This document shows, piece after piece, positions 6,118 to 13,835 of a stretch of DNA of 17,833 bases (its first letter is position 1; each line of letters begins with the position of its first letter). The stretch spans positions 1 through 17,833 of the forward strand of contig JAJTHA010000026.1 of assembly GCA_021299565.1 (NCBI GenBank), written 5' to 3'. The notes beneath the pieces were generated by a model. The model searched no databases. It was not told the origin of the DNA and saw only the letters and a list, made by a program, of their open reading frames with translations. The position numbers were made by a program, and so were the translations under genes. The DNA is from Candidatus Caenarcanales bacterium (GTDB lineage Bacteria > Cyanobacteriota > Vampirovibrionia > LMEP-6097).

Positions 6118-7755
6118 ATGTTAAAGAACGGTAAAAACAACATTGCTCTTACAGGCTTAATGGGTTCAGGGAAATCCACCGTGGGTAAATTCTTGGCAAG
6201 TCAATTGCGCAAAAAATTTATTGATACTGACCTTCTAATTGAAAACAAAGAAGGATTGACTGTTAGTCAGATTTTTGAAACTAAGGGAGAAAATTATTTC
6301 CGTGAAGCAGAAACAAATATCATCAATGAGATTTGCGCGAAAGATGATCAAGTGATTTCTCTAGGCGGTGGTGCTGTTGTTAACGCAGAAAACAGAAATA
6401 TGCTGAAGCAAAATTCAATACTTATTGCTTTAGTGGCAGAGCCAAATGATCTATTTAGTCGAATCAAAAGACGCAGAAATAGACCACTTCTTAATGATTC
6501 CAAGGATCAATTGGCTGTCCTAGAGAAGCTTTGGGCAGAAAGAAAAGACTTTTATTATGATAGTGATTTTCAGATTGATACCACCAATAAATCTATAAAT
6601 AATATCGGCATTGAAATCATGGAAGTTCTAGGTTTGCAAAGACCTAGATTTCAAGAACAACATGTAACTATTCATAGATCAAATTTTTCTTACAATATTT
6701 ATTTTAAAGAGCTTGATAGGCTTAACATTAGTTCTATTAATCCAGGCAAGCAAGTTTTGATAGTGACGCAAGAGCCTGTAGCCAAGCACTTTCTGGCAAC
6801 AATAGTAGAGAAATTAAGCAATGATGATTTCAATGTAAATGTCATGAAAATTCCTGATGGAGAAGATGCAAAGAACTTCTTGAATTACCAATTGATTTTG
6901 CAAAGATTATTGACTTTAAATTTTGAGCGCAAAGACACACTAATTGCTTTAGGTGGAGGAGTTGTTGGTGATATAGTTGGTTTCGCCGCCTCAACTTATT
7001 ATCGTGGTATTAATTATGTGCAAATACCAACAACTTTATTGTCTATGGTTGATTCTTCTGTTGGTGGTAAAACAGCCATAAATGTACCAGAAGGAAAAAA
7101 TCTAATCGGCAGTTTTTATCAGCCTCATATGGTTCATATTGATGTTGCTAATTTATCATCTTTGTCAGATGCTGAGTATAAAAGCGGTTTGGGAGAAGTC
7201 GTGAAATATACATTACTTGGTGAAAAATGGGATACTGAACTCGGCGATAGCTTTTTTAATTTTGTCTCAGCTAACGCTGATGCAATTGCAGATAGAGATC
7301 CTTTGGTTTTGAATCAAGTGATTTACCATTGTTTATTGATTAAATCAGGAATAGTGGGCAAAGATGAAACAGAGAAAGGCATTCGTGCGCATTTGAATTT
7401 GGGGCATACTTTTGCTCATGCATTAGAAGAAGTTACTAAGTATAAAAGATATTCTCATGGACAAGCAGTTGCGATAGGTTTGGTTTGCGCCTGTTATCTC
7501 GCAGAAGAATTAGCGGTTTTCAGATCCGAGATGACTCGCAAAGTAATTGAATTGTTGAAAACTTTGGAAATGGAGTATAAAATTCCTGATGATATTAAAA
7601 CTGAAACTTTAATGTCCGCATTTAAATATGACAAAAAGAATGAAGGTGGTTTACCTAAATTTATTGTCCCCAAGGGTATTCTAGGCAGAGTAGAAATCCT
7701 CGATAAAATTAATATTGAGCTCGCAAGGGCTGCCATAGATCGTAATCGTTTATAA
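6118..7755 (+). CDS. aroKB: Shikimate kinase / 3-dehydroquinate synthase fusion
   Basis: A 545-residue bifunctional enzyme of the shikimate pathway. Residues 1 to about 175 are shikimate kinase: P-loop GLMGSGKS (13-20), the substrate-binding pair DTD (36-38), Arg62 in YFRE, GGGA (83-86) and a lid with RRRNRPLL. Residues about 180-545 are dehydroquinate synthase: IPDGEDAK, LGGGVVGDIVGFAAS, the QIPTTLLSMVDSSVGGKTAIN signature, and metal ligands Glu360 (GLGEVVK), His430 (LGHTFAHA) and His447 (SHGQAVAIG). All catalytic motifs look intact, so both halves should work. The two activities are steps 2 and 5 of the pathway, so the product of one is not the substrate of the other. carA follows after 10 nt on the same strand and TyrA of the same branch is encoded at 14559. 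Confidence 0.95.
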   Translation: MLKNGKNNIALTGLMGSGKSTVGKFLASQLRKKFIDTDLLIENKEGLTVSQIFETKGENYFREAETNIINEICAKDDQVISLGGGAVVNAENRNMLKQNSILIALVAEPNDLFSRIKRRRNRPLLNDSKDQLAVLEKLWAERKDFYYDSDFQIDTTNKSINNIGIEIMEVLGLQRPRFQEQHVTIHRSNFSYNIYFKELDRLNISSINPGKQVLIVTQEPVAKHFLATIVEKLSNDDFNVNVMKIPDGEDAKNFLNYQLILQRLLTLNFERKDTLIALGGGVVGDIVGFAASTYYRGINYVQIPTTLLSMVDSSVGGKTAINVPEGKNLIGSFYQPHMVHIDVANLSSLSDAEYKSGLGEVVKYTLLGEKWDTELGDSFFNFVSANADAIADRDPLVLNQVIYHCLLIKSGIVGKDETEKGIRAHLNLGHTFAHALEEVTKYKRYSHGQAVAIGLVCACYLAEELAVFRSEMTRKVIELLKTLEMEYKIPDDIKTETLMSAFKYDKKNEGGLPKFIVPKGILGRVEILDKINIELARAAIDRNRL

Positions 7756-7765
7756 TTAAATTTTG

Positions 7766-8872
7766 ATGGCAAGACTAGTTTTAGAAGACGGTAGAGAGTT
7801 CAAAGGTAAGCACTTAGGAGCCAAATTAGATACCATCGGTGAATTGGTTTTCAACACAGCCATGACAGGTTATCAAGAAACAATAACTGATCCAAGTTAT
7901 GCAGGTCAGATCATAACTTTTACCTATCCTGAGATTGGCAATTATGGATGCAATGATAATGATCTTGAAGCATCTAATGTCAAAGCAAAAGGAATTGTTC
8001 TAAAAAATTATACTGAGGCATATTCAAATTATCGTGCGACAGAATCTTTAAATGATTTTCTCGTAAAGAATAGTTTGGCGGCAATTTATGAAGTTGATAC
8101 AAGAGCAATCACTAAGCATATTAGAGATAAAGGTGCGATGAAAGCACTCATCACCACTGATGAAAAGTCTAGTGTTGATGAACTTTTGACTAGAATCAAT
8201 CAATATGAGTCAATGACGGGTTTAGACCTTGCTTCAAGAGTCACTTGTCAAGAGCCTTATATGGCAAAGCCTTCAAAAGCCATGTTGGAGCTTAATCCTG
8301 GCTTTAAAGCAAAAAACAAATTCTCCGTTATCGCTTTTGATTTTGGTATCAAAACCACTATTTTAGATAGATTGATATATCACGGCGCAGAAGTTGAAGT
8401 CGTACCAGCTAATACTCCTGCTGAATATATTTTGAAACGCAATCCTGATGCAGTTTTTCTTAGTAACGGTCCAGGAGACCCTGCAGCCGTGACATATGCA
8501 ATAACTACAATTAAAACTTTAGTTGAGAGATTTCATAAGCCAATTTTTGGTATTTGTTTGGGGCATCAATTACTGGCTTTAGCTTCTGGTGCTAAAACTT
8601 ATAAACTTAAATTTGGTCACAGAGGAGCAAATCAGCCAATCAAAAATTTAGTTACTGGCAAAATAGAAATAGCTTCTCATAATCACGGTTTTGCGGTTAG
8701 TTTTGATGATTTGCCGGATAATCTCGAAGTAACCCATTTGAATATCAACGATAATACTATTGCGGGTATACGTTTGAAGAATCGCAAGGATGTATTTTCG
8801 GTACAATATCATCCGGAAGCTAGTCCTGGACCACATGATAGCGATTATTTGTTTAGAGAATTTTTGTCGTAA
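7766..8872 (+). CDS. carA: Carbamoyl-phosphate synthase small (glutaminase) subunit
   Basis: The 368-residue protein hydrolyses glutamine and passes ammonia to the large subunit CarB to make carbamoyl phosphate for pyrimidines and arginine. The N-terminal CPSase_sm_chain domain opens with ARLVLEDGREFKG and contains FNTAMTGYQE and the TDPSYAGQII segment. The C-terminal class I glutamine amidotransferase carries LSNGPGDP, the nucleophile Cys264 in FGICLGHQ, SHNHGFAV, and His349 and Glu351 in QYHPEASPGPHDS. All parts of the triad are present. The ATG at 7766 is chosen over the adjoining TTG at 7763 because it gives the usual MARL-type start. No carB lies in the window. It is probably co-transcribed with aroKB, 10 nt upstream. 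Confidence 0.96.
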   Translation: MARLVLEDGREFKGKHLGAKLDTIGELVFNTAMTGYQETITDPSYAGQIITFTYPEIGNYGCNDNDLEASNVKAKGIVLKNYTEAYSNYRATESLNDFLVKNSLAAIYEVDTRAITKHIRDKGAMKALITTDEKSSVDELLTRINQYESMTGLDLASRVTCQEPYMAKPSKAMLELNPGFKAKNKFSVIAFDFGIKTTILDRLIYHGAEVEVVPANTPAEYILKRNPDAVFLSNGPGDPAAVTYAITTIKTLVERFHKPIFGICLGHQLLALASGAKTYKLKFGHRGANQPIKNLVTGKIEIASHNHGFAVSFDDLPDNLEVTHLNINDNTIAGIRLKNRKDVFSVQYHPEASPGPHDSDYLFREFLS

Positions 8873-8879
8873 ATAAATC

Positions 8880-8909
8880 TTGACAAAATAATCCCCGCCA
8901 TAGTAAGCT
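8880..8909 (+). promoter_or_regulatory. Promoter of the secreted-protein gene, leaderless layout
   Basis: A perfect -35 TTGACA (8880-8885) stands 18 bp before TAAGCT (8904-8909), a weak -10 that keeps the first TA and last T. Only seven bases separate it from the ATG at 8917, so transcription would begin at or next to the start codon. No Shine-Dalgarno sequence is present. Confidence 0.5.
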
Positions 8910-8916
8910 TATTATC

Positions 8917-9498
8917 ATGAATAATCACAAAATTTTAATGCTTTTGGCTTTTGTCCTATCACATAGCGGAGTTTTCGCAAATAGTAATTTGAGTCTTTCC
9001 CATGGTAACAATCTAATGAGAAAGTTTGATTCGTCGGTTATTGCTAAGGAGAAGTACTTTTCGTTTACAAAAGACTTAAATAAAAAGACAAAGGGAGCCG
9101 GTATAACAGATTCCGAAATGATTGGCGAGTGGTCTTTATACGATAATGGTTCTGGAGAGGTCTTAACTTTTGAAATTGTTGATGCATCTTCGACTGCTAA
9201 TTCTAGTAATAAGGTAACAGCATTTAGTTTTCGTTTATTAGATCAAGACGATAATATCGTCACTGCTGGAATGGGTTTAGTGGTAAATTCATTTTTGGTT
9301 TTTACTAGAAATTTCGTTAACGGTTCTAAAACTTATTACCTTTTAATTAAAAAATCGAGATCTTCAATTGCTGGTTCTGGACTTTTCTTGGCTCAAAGAA
9401 TTAGTGATTGTGAATTTGACGTTGGTGATAAATATACTTGCACATCTTTGGAAACCCCAGAGTTAGGTTACGAAACATCTTCACTAACTAAACTTTAA
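8917..9498 (+). CDS. Secreted protein of unknown function
   Basis: Not recognised. The 193-residue protein opens with a short signal peptide (MNNHKILMLLAFVLSHSGVFA), with likely signal peptidase I cleavage after VFA. The mature part is polar and appears beta-rich: EWSLYDNGSGEVLTFEIV, then AFSFRLLDQDDNIVTAGMGLVV, then a YYLLIKK strand. It has two cysteines near the end (DCEFDVGDKYTC) that could form a disulfide after export. The predicted cell location is periplasm or outside. Strand alternation suggests a small beta-barrel or lipocalin-like fold, but this is only an impression. It is a single gene with its own promoter, and its stop overlaps the ribH stop on the other strand. Confidence 0.6.
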   Translation: MNNHKILMLLAFVLSHSGVFANSNLSLSHGNNLMRKFDSSVIAKEKYFSFTKDLNKKTKGAGITDSEMIGEWSLYDNGSGEVLTFEIVDASSTANSSNKVTAFSFRLLDQDDNIVTAGMGLVVNSFLVFTRNFVNGSKTYYLLIKKSRSSIAGSGLFLAQRISDCEFDVGDKYTCTSLETPELGYETSSLTKL

Positions 9499-9971
9499 AT
9501 CAAATCAATAGTTTTCAATGTTTCAAGGCAACTAAGTGCAAGCTCTCGCCCTTTATTTTCTTTTTGACGAGAAGCCCTAATCTCCGCTTCCTCACTAGTG
9601 TTGCAAGCAAGAATACCATTTATAATTGGAATGCCTGAACTGAGCATGATGTCCATAATTCCTCTAGCTGACTCGTTTGCAACAATTTCAAAATGATAGG
9701 TATCGCCTTTGATAATGGTACCTAAACAAATAATTGCATCATACGACTCGCTAGCAGCCAAATGCATACAAATAAGCGGCATTTCGAAAGCACCAGGAAC
9801 TTCAAATCTTGATATGTCAGATTCTTTGATGCCAGATGTTTTAAGAGTATCTTTTACTGATAAAAACATTTCTTCATTAAAGTTCGCATTCCACTTAGCG
9901 ACGATAATAGCTATATTGCCACCACCTTCAAATTTCATATTAGATTTAAACTCTGGTTTTGATTCACGCAT
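9495..9971 (-). CDS. ribH: 6,7-dimethyl-8-ribityllumazine synthase
   Basis: The 158-residue enzyme condenses 5-amino-6-ribitylamino-uracil with dihydroxybutanone phosphate, the next-to-last step of riboflavin synthesis; family members form icosahedral or pentameric shells. Visible motifs: IAIIVAKWNANFNE at the N-terminus, the substrate-binding VPGAFEMPL (58-66), and LGTIIKGDTYHFE with catalytic His93. The FEIVANESARGIMDIML stretch follows, then PIINGILACNTSEEAEIRA, with an Arg that usually binds phosphate. Length and order are normal. The ATG at 9971 lies 4 nt after the diguanylate cyclase stop; an in-frame Met12 is an alternative start. No other rib genes and no FMN riboswitch are seen, so expression probably depends on readthrough from the upstream signalling gene. 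Confidence 0.95.
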   Translation of the reverse strand: MRESKPEFKSNMKFEGGGNIAIIVAKWNANFNEEMFLSVKDTLKTSGIKESDISRFEVPGAFEMPLICMHLAASESYDAIICLGTIIKGDTYHFEIVANESARGIMDIMLSSGIPIINGILACNTSEEAEIRASRQKENKGRELALSCLETLKTIDLI

Positions 9972-9975
9972 GCAA

Positions 9976-12318
9976 CTATTGTAACTCTAAAGTACTAGAT
10001 ATAGCATTGCGTCCTTTGTCTTTTGATAAATACAAAGCCTTATCCGCCGTATTTTTTAATAGTTCGTAATCATAGCTTTGATTAGGTGAGGCAGAGATTC
10101 CTATCGAACATGATAGTGGTTTTGGCCAACTACTATGTTTTGCTTTTTTGAGATTTGACATGATTCTTTCAGCAACTTTGATAGCATCTTCAAGGCTGGT
10201 GTTGGGCAGCAAGATCATGAATTCATCTCCTCCAAATCTACCTACAACATCCGATACTCTTCTGTGTACTTCATCTACTGGTGTTTGTCTGACTGTATTA
10301 GATAGCACTTTCGATAATATTTGGATTGCCTCGTCGCCAGCATGGTGACCCCCATGCTGTTTATCATCATTAATGTCTTTTAAGAAGTCCATGTCAATTA
10401 GCATGTAGCTAATTGGTTTGCCTTTATTGCTGCATTTTGCAATTTCTTGCTCTGCTACTTGTCTAAAATATTTTTTATTGTACAAGCCTGTGTCAGCATC
10501 GATTTTATTGAATTTATTAATTGTGTCAAAAAGTGCAGCATGTTCAAGAGCAATTGCCGCTTCAGAACTTACTCTATAGATAAATTCTATCTCTTCAGCT
10601 AAAAAAGTTCTCTCTCTATCACATTGATGTACATTAATAGTGCCCAATAATTTACCTCTTGCTATTAGTGGCACTGCTAGTATGCTTTTGAGCTTGACGG
10701 CATTTATGATACTAAGAATTTTCGGGTCATCTATTTTATCTTCTAGTGAAGTTAAATTTAAGACTTCAGCGTTATTAGATGCAAGAAGAGATTTGATCCA
10801 TTTTTTTTCAAAGTCAAAAATCATATCAGAGCTTTTGATAAAGTTTCTAGACGTAAATTCCTCATCTGTTTTGAGTATCTCTCCTTTATCAGATATTCTT
10901 CTAACGAAGCATCTATTTAGTCCTAAAACTTCTCCTATACCTTTCGCTATCTGACCTAAAACGATAGAGACATCAAGACTATCTCTAATATCATTAGATA
11001 ACTTATGTAATAACGCCATTTGTCTTTTGGTTTGTTGCGCTTCTTGATAAATTGCTGCTTGAGTAAGAGCTATTTCAAGCTGTTTACAAGCGCCTTCTAG
11101 CAAAAGCTGCTCGTCATAACTCCAATTGCGATTTTGATCAAAAAATCCAACCAACATTATTCCTACAAGTTCTTTATTGAGATCGTTAAATAAGCCAGTT
11201 GTCATCAATGCTTTAACTTTATGCTTCTCTAAGAAATCAAGATTTTTATTTTGTTTTATTTCAAAAAAGTTTTTTTGTACAGTTGGACTATGCCAATCCG
11301 GTTGTAATTCCGTGCCAATAGTTTGGTACAAGATTTCGATAGTTTTTTTATGTGATTCTGGATCTATTGACCAAACCCTGTGCCCAAGACTACCTCGCAT
11401 CTTACGATCCAGGATAATTAAGCCACAAGTCTCAACACCCATTACTTGTGCAATTTCTTGAACAGCAGTATCAGTGATCTGATCAAGCGCTAGAGATTCT
11501 CTGATTTTTGTAGTTATTTGGTTTAGCAAGAACTCTCTTTGTGCCGTGGTGAGGCTTTCTGAGTGTAATTCATGCTGGCTAAATACAGTTGCCATTTCTT
11601 CAGCAAAGAATTTGACAATTTCAGTTTCATTATCTAACCAAGAGTTGTTTTTGCAAGCAACCATAATTCCCCATTCTCTTCCTCTGACTTTTGAATAAAA
11701 AATTTGTCCGTGCTTGCTTGGATTGATGAATTTTAGTTCTTTGATTTCTTGTGCCTGAACTATTTGGTTGAATTCTTCAGTATCATTGGTTTCACCGTTT
11801 TTGAAAATCATTTGATAACCTTTAAAAAGTTGGTCATCAGGTTCTTCGGTGTTGACTAATTTTTTGAAAAAATATATTTCGTCGATATCCAAAAAATTCC
11901 TCAAATTATTGTAGATTTTGGATAAGGCAAGATCTGGCTTGAGAGTTTTTCTGATCTCTGAACCTAAATCTTTGACAAGAAAATATTGCTGGTTAATTTG
12001 TGAAGCTGTAATGAAAATTGCTAATTGATCGGCAATTTGTTGAACAATGGCTTTATCTTTGCAGTTCTCCACATATAATTTTCCCCACGATTTAATTTCA
12101 AAATTCTGAAGCAGTTCCAGATCATTTATTGGTGATTTGTGACTTGAAAAATTTTGTTTACCTAGTTCGCTTATTGCAATTGCGGCATCGATAATTTCTT
12201 GTTTAACTAATTCATCAAATAAATCCTCAATGATGAATCCAAAGTTTTCAGGATCAGCCTTTAGACCAGCGATTAAAAAACTTGTAATGTCCATTGAATT
12301 CGTTATCTTCTTAACCAT
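9976..12318 (-). CDS. Diguanylate cyclase with tandem GAF sensor domains
   Basis: A 780-residue cytoplasmic protein with no membrane segment. The C-terminal GGDEF domain (about 605-780) has DADTGLYNKKYF, an IDMDFLKDIND metal/substrate segment, the active-site GGDEF (696-700) and the ADKALYLSKDKGRN ending, so it should make c-di-GMP. The allosteric inhibitory site RxxD is present as RVSD (687-690), five residues before GGDEF. Upstream, two GAF-like domains are fairly clear (about 255-415 and 430-595, the latter with ILAVPLIARGKLLGTINV). A weaker third may lie at about 100-245 (GREWGIMVACKNNSW). The ligands are unknown. The first about 90 residues are helical and unassigned. ribH follows after 4 nt, and the flagellar rod operon starts 34 bp away on the other strand. 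Confidence 0.9.
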   Translation of the reverse strand: MVKKITNSMDITSFLIAGLKADPENFGFIIEDLFDELVKQEIIDAAIAISELGKQNFSSHKSPINDLELLQNFEIKSWGKLYVENCKDKAIVQQIADQLAIFITASQINQQYFLVKDLGSEIRKTLKPDLALSKIYNNLRNFLDIDEIYFFKKLVNTEEPDDQLFKGYQMIFKNGETNDTEEFNQIVQAQEIKELKFINPSKHGQIFYSKVRGREWGIMVACKNNSWLDNETEIVKFFAEEMATVFSQHELHSESLTTAQREFLLNQITTKIRESLALDQITDTAVQEIAQVMGVETCGLIILDRKMRGSLGHRVWSIDPESHKKTIEILYQTIGTELQPDWHSPTVQKNFFEIKQNKNLDFLEKHKVKALMTTGLFNDLNKELVGIMLVGFFDQNRNWSYDEQLLLEGACKQLEIALTQAAIYQEAQQTKRQMALLHKLSNDIRDSLDVSIVLGQIAKGIGEVLGLNRCFVRRISDKGEILKTDEEFTSRNFIKSSDMIFDFEKKWIKSLLASNNAEVLNLTSLEDKIDDPKILSIINAVKLKSILAVPLIARGKLLGTINVHQCDRERTFLAEEIEFIYRVSSEAAIALEHAALFDTINKFNKIDADTGLYNKKYFRQVAEQEIAKCSNKGKPISYMLIDMDFLKDINDDKQHGGHHAGDEAIQILSKVLSNTVRQTPVDEVHRRVSDVVGRFGGDEFMILLPNTSLEDAIKVAERIMSNLKKAKHSSWPKPLSCSIGISASPNQSYDYELLKNTADKALYLSKDKGRNAISSTLELQ

Positions 12319-12346
12319 TTAATAACGTTTATAGAGTACCTTATAC
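12318..12346 (+). promoter_or_regulatory. Putative promoter of the flagellar rod genes
   Basis: TTTAAT (12318-12323) and TTATAC (12341-12346) are 17 bp apart, with the -10 ending six bases before the ATG at 12353. The -35 falls on the first codon of the divergent cyclase gene. No Shine-Dalgarno sequence precedes the ATG. The match is moderate, but the whole gap is 34 bp, so any promoter here has to be this close. Confidence 0.35.
12328..12333 (-). promoter_or_regulatory. -10 element of the diguanylate cyclase gene
   Basis: On the minus strand TATAAA lies nine bases before the ATG at 12318, so a transcript would begin about three bases before the start codon. The -35 is not convincing. It sits inside the spacer of the promoter read in the opposite direction, so the two promoters should compete. 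Confidence 0.4.
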
Positions 12347-12352
12347 CCATAT

Positions 12353-13012
12353 ATGGCTGATTTATATAATCCAAATGTTAATTCTTTATATGATGCGATG
12401 AATCAAAGTATCAGACGAATTGGTATTATCCAAACGAATATGGAGAATGTCAATACTGTGGCCTACAAATCAGTACACGCAGATTCGGTATTATTTTCAG
12501 ACACACTTAAAGAAGTTTTTAGAGATGAAAGCCAAGGTTCTTTTACTTCTACAAATCAAAAGCTAGATTTAGCTCTGTCCAAAGAAGACGCTTTCTTTTT
12601 AGTTGAAGGCGAAGAAGGTCCTGTTAGATCAAGAGATGGTCAATTTCACGTGGATCAAAACAAAAAAATAGTTGATGTACAGGGAAGAGAATTAGTTGTT
12701 CTAGATCAGAATCCTGAAAAGTCAGTAGCTGATCATATTATTGCTGGTGAAGAAATTGATATCGACAAAAAAGGTTTTGTTAGAGCTGATGGAGTCAAAG
12801 TTGGAAAGATCGCTGTTGACTACAAATCAAAAGGTCCTGGAGATATAGCTTTTGTTTTGCAAGGAAGATTAGAAGCTTCAAACGTAGATTTACAAGAAAA
12901 TATAGTGAAATTAATGCAAGTCAAAAGACATATAGACACCGTTCAGGGAGTGCTTTCTATGGAACTAAGTGTTGACAAAGCTATGCTTGAAGCATATGGA
13001 AGGAACGTTTAA
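12353..13012 (+). CDS. Short FlgF/FlgG-family flagellar rod protein
   Basis: A 219-residue axial protein of the flagellar rod/hook family. The N-terminal helix and motif (SLYDAMNQSIRRIGIIQTNMENVNTVAYKS) match the family pattern of about 20 heptad-like residues followed by NxxNVNTxxYK. The middle has LALSKEDAFFLVEGEEGPVRSRDGQFHVDQ, equivalent to 'GxGFFxVxxxDGxxxYTRDGxFxxD'. The C-terminal LEASNVDLQENIVKLM is the conserved end helix. It is about 40 residues shorter than ordinary FlgG, mostly in the central domain. The protein would be exported by the flagellar type III apparatus without a cleavable signal. Its stop is 4 nt before the next rod-like gene. FlgF, FlgG and FlhO/FlhP cannot be told apart by eye. 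Confidence 0.82.
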   Translation: MADLYNPNVNSLYDAMNQSIRRIGIIQTNMENVNTVAYKSVHADSVLFSDTLKEVFRDESQGSFTSTNQKLDLALSKEDAFFLVEGEEGPVRSRDGQFHVDQNKKIVDVQGRELVVLDQNPEKSVADHIIAGEEIDIDKKGFVRADGVKVGKIAVDYKSKGPGDIAFVLQGRLEASNVDLQENIVKLMQVKRHIDTVQGVLSMELSVDKAMLEAYGRNV

Positions 13013-13016
13013 TTAG

Positions 13017-13817
13017 ATGTATAACCAATACTCATATCAAACAATGGGAACAATTAATCGCCAGATGGACAACATGGGCGATGCTGTTAATGACATCAAC
13101 AACATTTTTACTACAGGTTATAAATCCAAAGAAGTAACTTTTCATGAGACTGTTAATGGACTAAAAGCCATAAAGCGTCGTATGCAAGATGACGGCGTAG
13201 CTAAGAAGACAAATCGTGAATTAGATTTTTCATTACAAGGTAAAGGTTTTTTTGAAGTGCAGTTACCAGACGGCACTATGGCTTATACAAGAGATGGTGC
13301 TTTTTCTATTGGACCAAATGGTGAGCTCGTGTCTTCGCAAGGTTATCCTGTGGTAGTTAACAATCCAGATGCAGAGTTTATCGCTCAATCTTATGATGCA
13401 AGTTCTGGTGAGGTTACTAGTGATTTTGATGTTGGAGTCAATTCTTCTAAAACCTTTATCCCTATTGGAGCTACGGTACTTCTCGAAGATGATGGAATGT
13501 TGAGAACGGATTCTGGTCAGCTTATTGGCAAATTGAGTGTAGTCAATTTCACAAATCCTGATGGTCTTATAGATCTTGGTGATAATTTATTTTTAGCAAC
13601 TGATGCTGTTGGCAAAATAGCTGATGCAAATATCGGACCATTAAATGGACAAACTGAAATAATGCAAGGCTATTTAGAGTCTTCAAATGTTTCAATTGTC
13701 AAAAACATGTCTGATATGGTGCAGATGAATACAGCAGTTAAGGCTGAAATGAAAGTGATTAAGATGCTTGATAGTATGCAAGAAAATCTTAACTCAACAA
13801 TTACAAGGAATTTATAA
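13017..13817 (+). CDS. FlgG-like flagellar rod/hook protein
   Basis: A 266-residue member of the same family as the gene before it, about normal FlgG length. The N-terminus holds TMGTINRQMDNMGDAVNDINNIFTTGYKSKEV, and the core LDFSLQGKGFFEVQLPDGTMAYTRDGAFSIGPNGELVSSQGYPVV is very typical of FlgF/FlgG. The C-terminus has GYLESSNVSIVKNMSDMVQMNTAVKAEMKVIKMLDSM, the packing helix, although the usual 'RAYE' tetrad reads NTAV. A Gly/Asn/Asp-rich middle (140-215) forms the outer domain. It starts 4 nt after the preceding gene with a GGAAGGA about 12 nt upstream, so it is probably translated from the same mRNA. Expected location is the distal rod of the periplasmic drive shaft. Confidence 0.85.
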   Translation: MYNQYSYQTMGTINRQMDNMGDAVNDINNIFTTGYKSKEVTFHETVNGLKAIKRRMQDDGVAKKTNRELDFSLQGKGFFEVQLPDGTMAYTRDGAFSIGPNGELVSSQGYPVVVNNPDAEFIAQSYDASSGEVTSDFDVGVNSSKTFIPIGATVLLEDDGMLRTDSGQLIGKLSVVNFTNPDGLIDLGDNLFLATDAVGKIADANIGPLNGQTEIMQGYLESSNVSIVKNMSDMVQMNTAVKAEMKVIKMLDSMQENLNSTITRNL

Positions 13818-13835
13818 ACAGGAGAAATTAAAATT

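Noticed and set aside
9960..9985. FMN riboswitch for ribH
   Set aside because: Only 4 nt separate ribH from the preceding gene, so there is no room for an aptamer.
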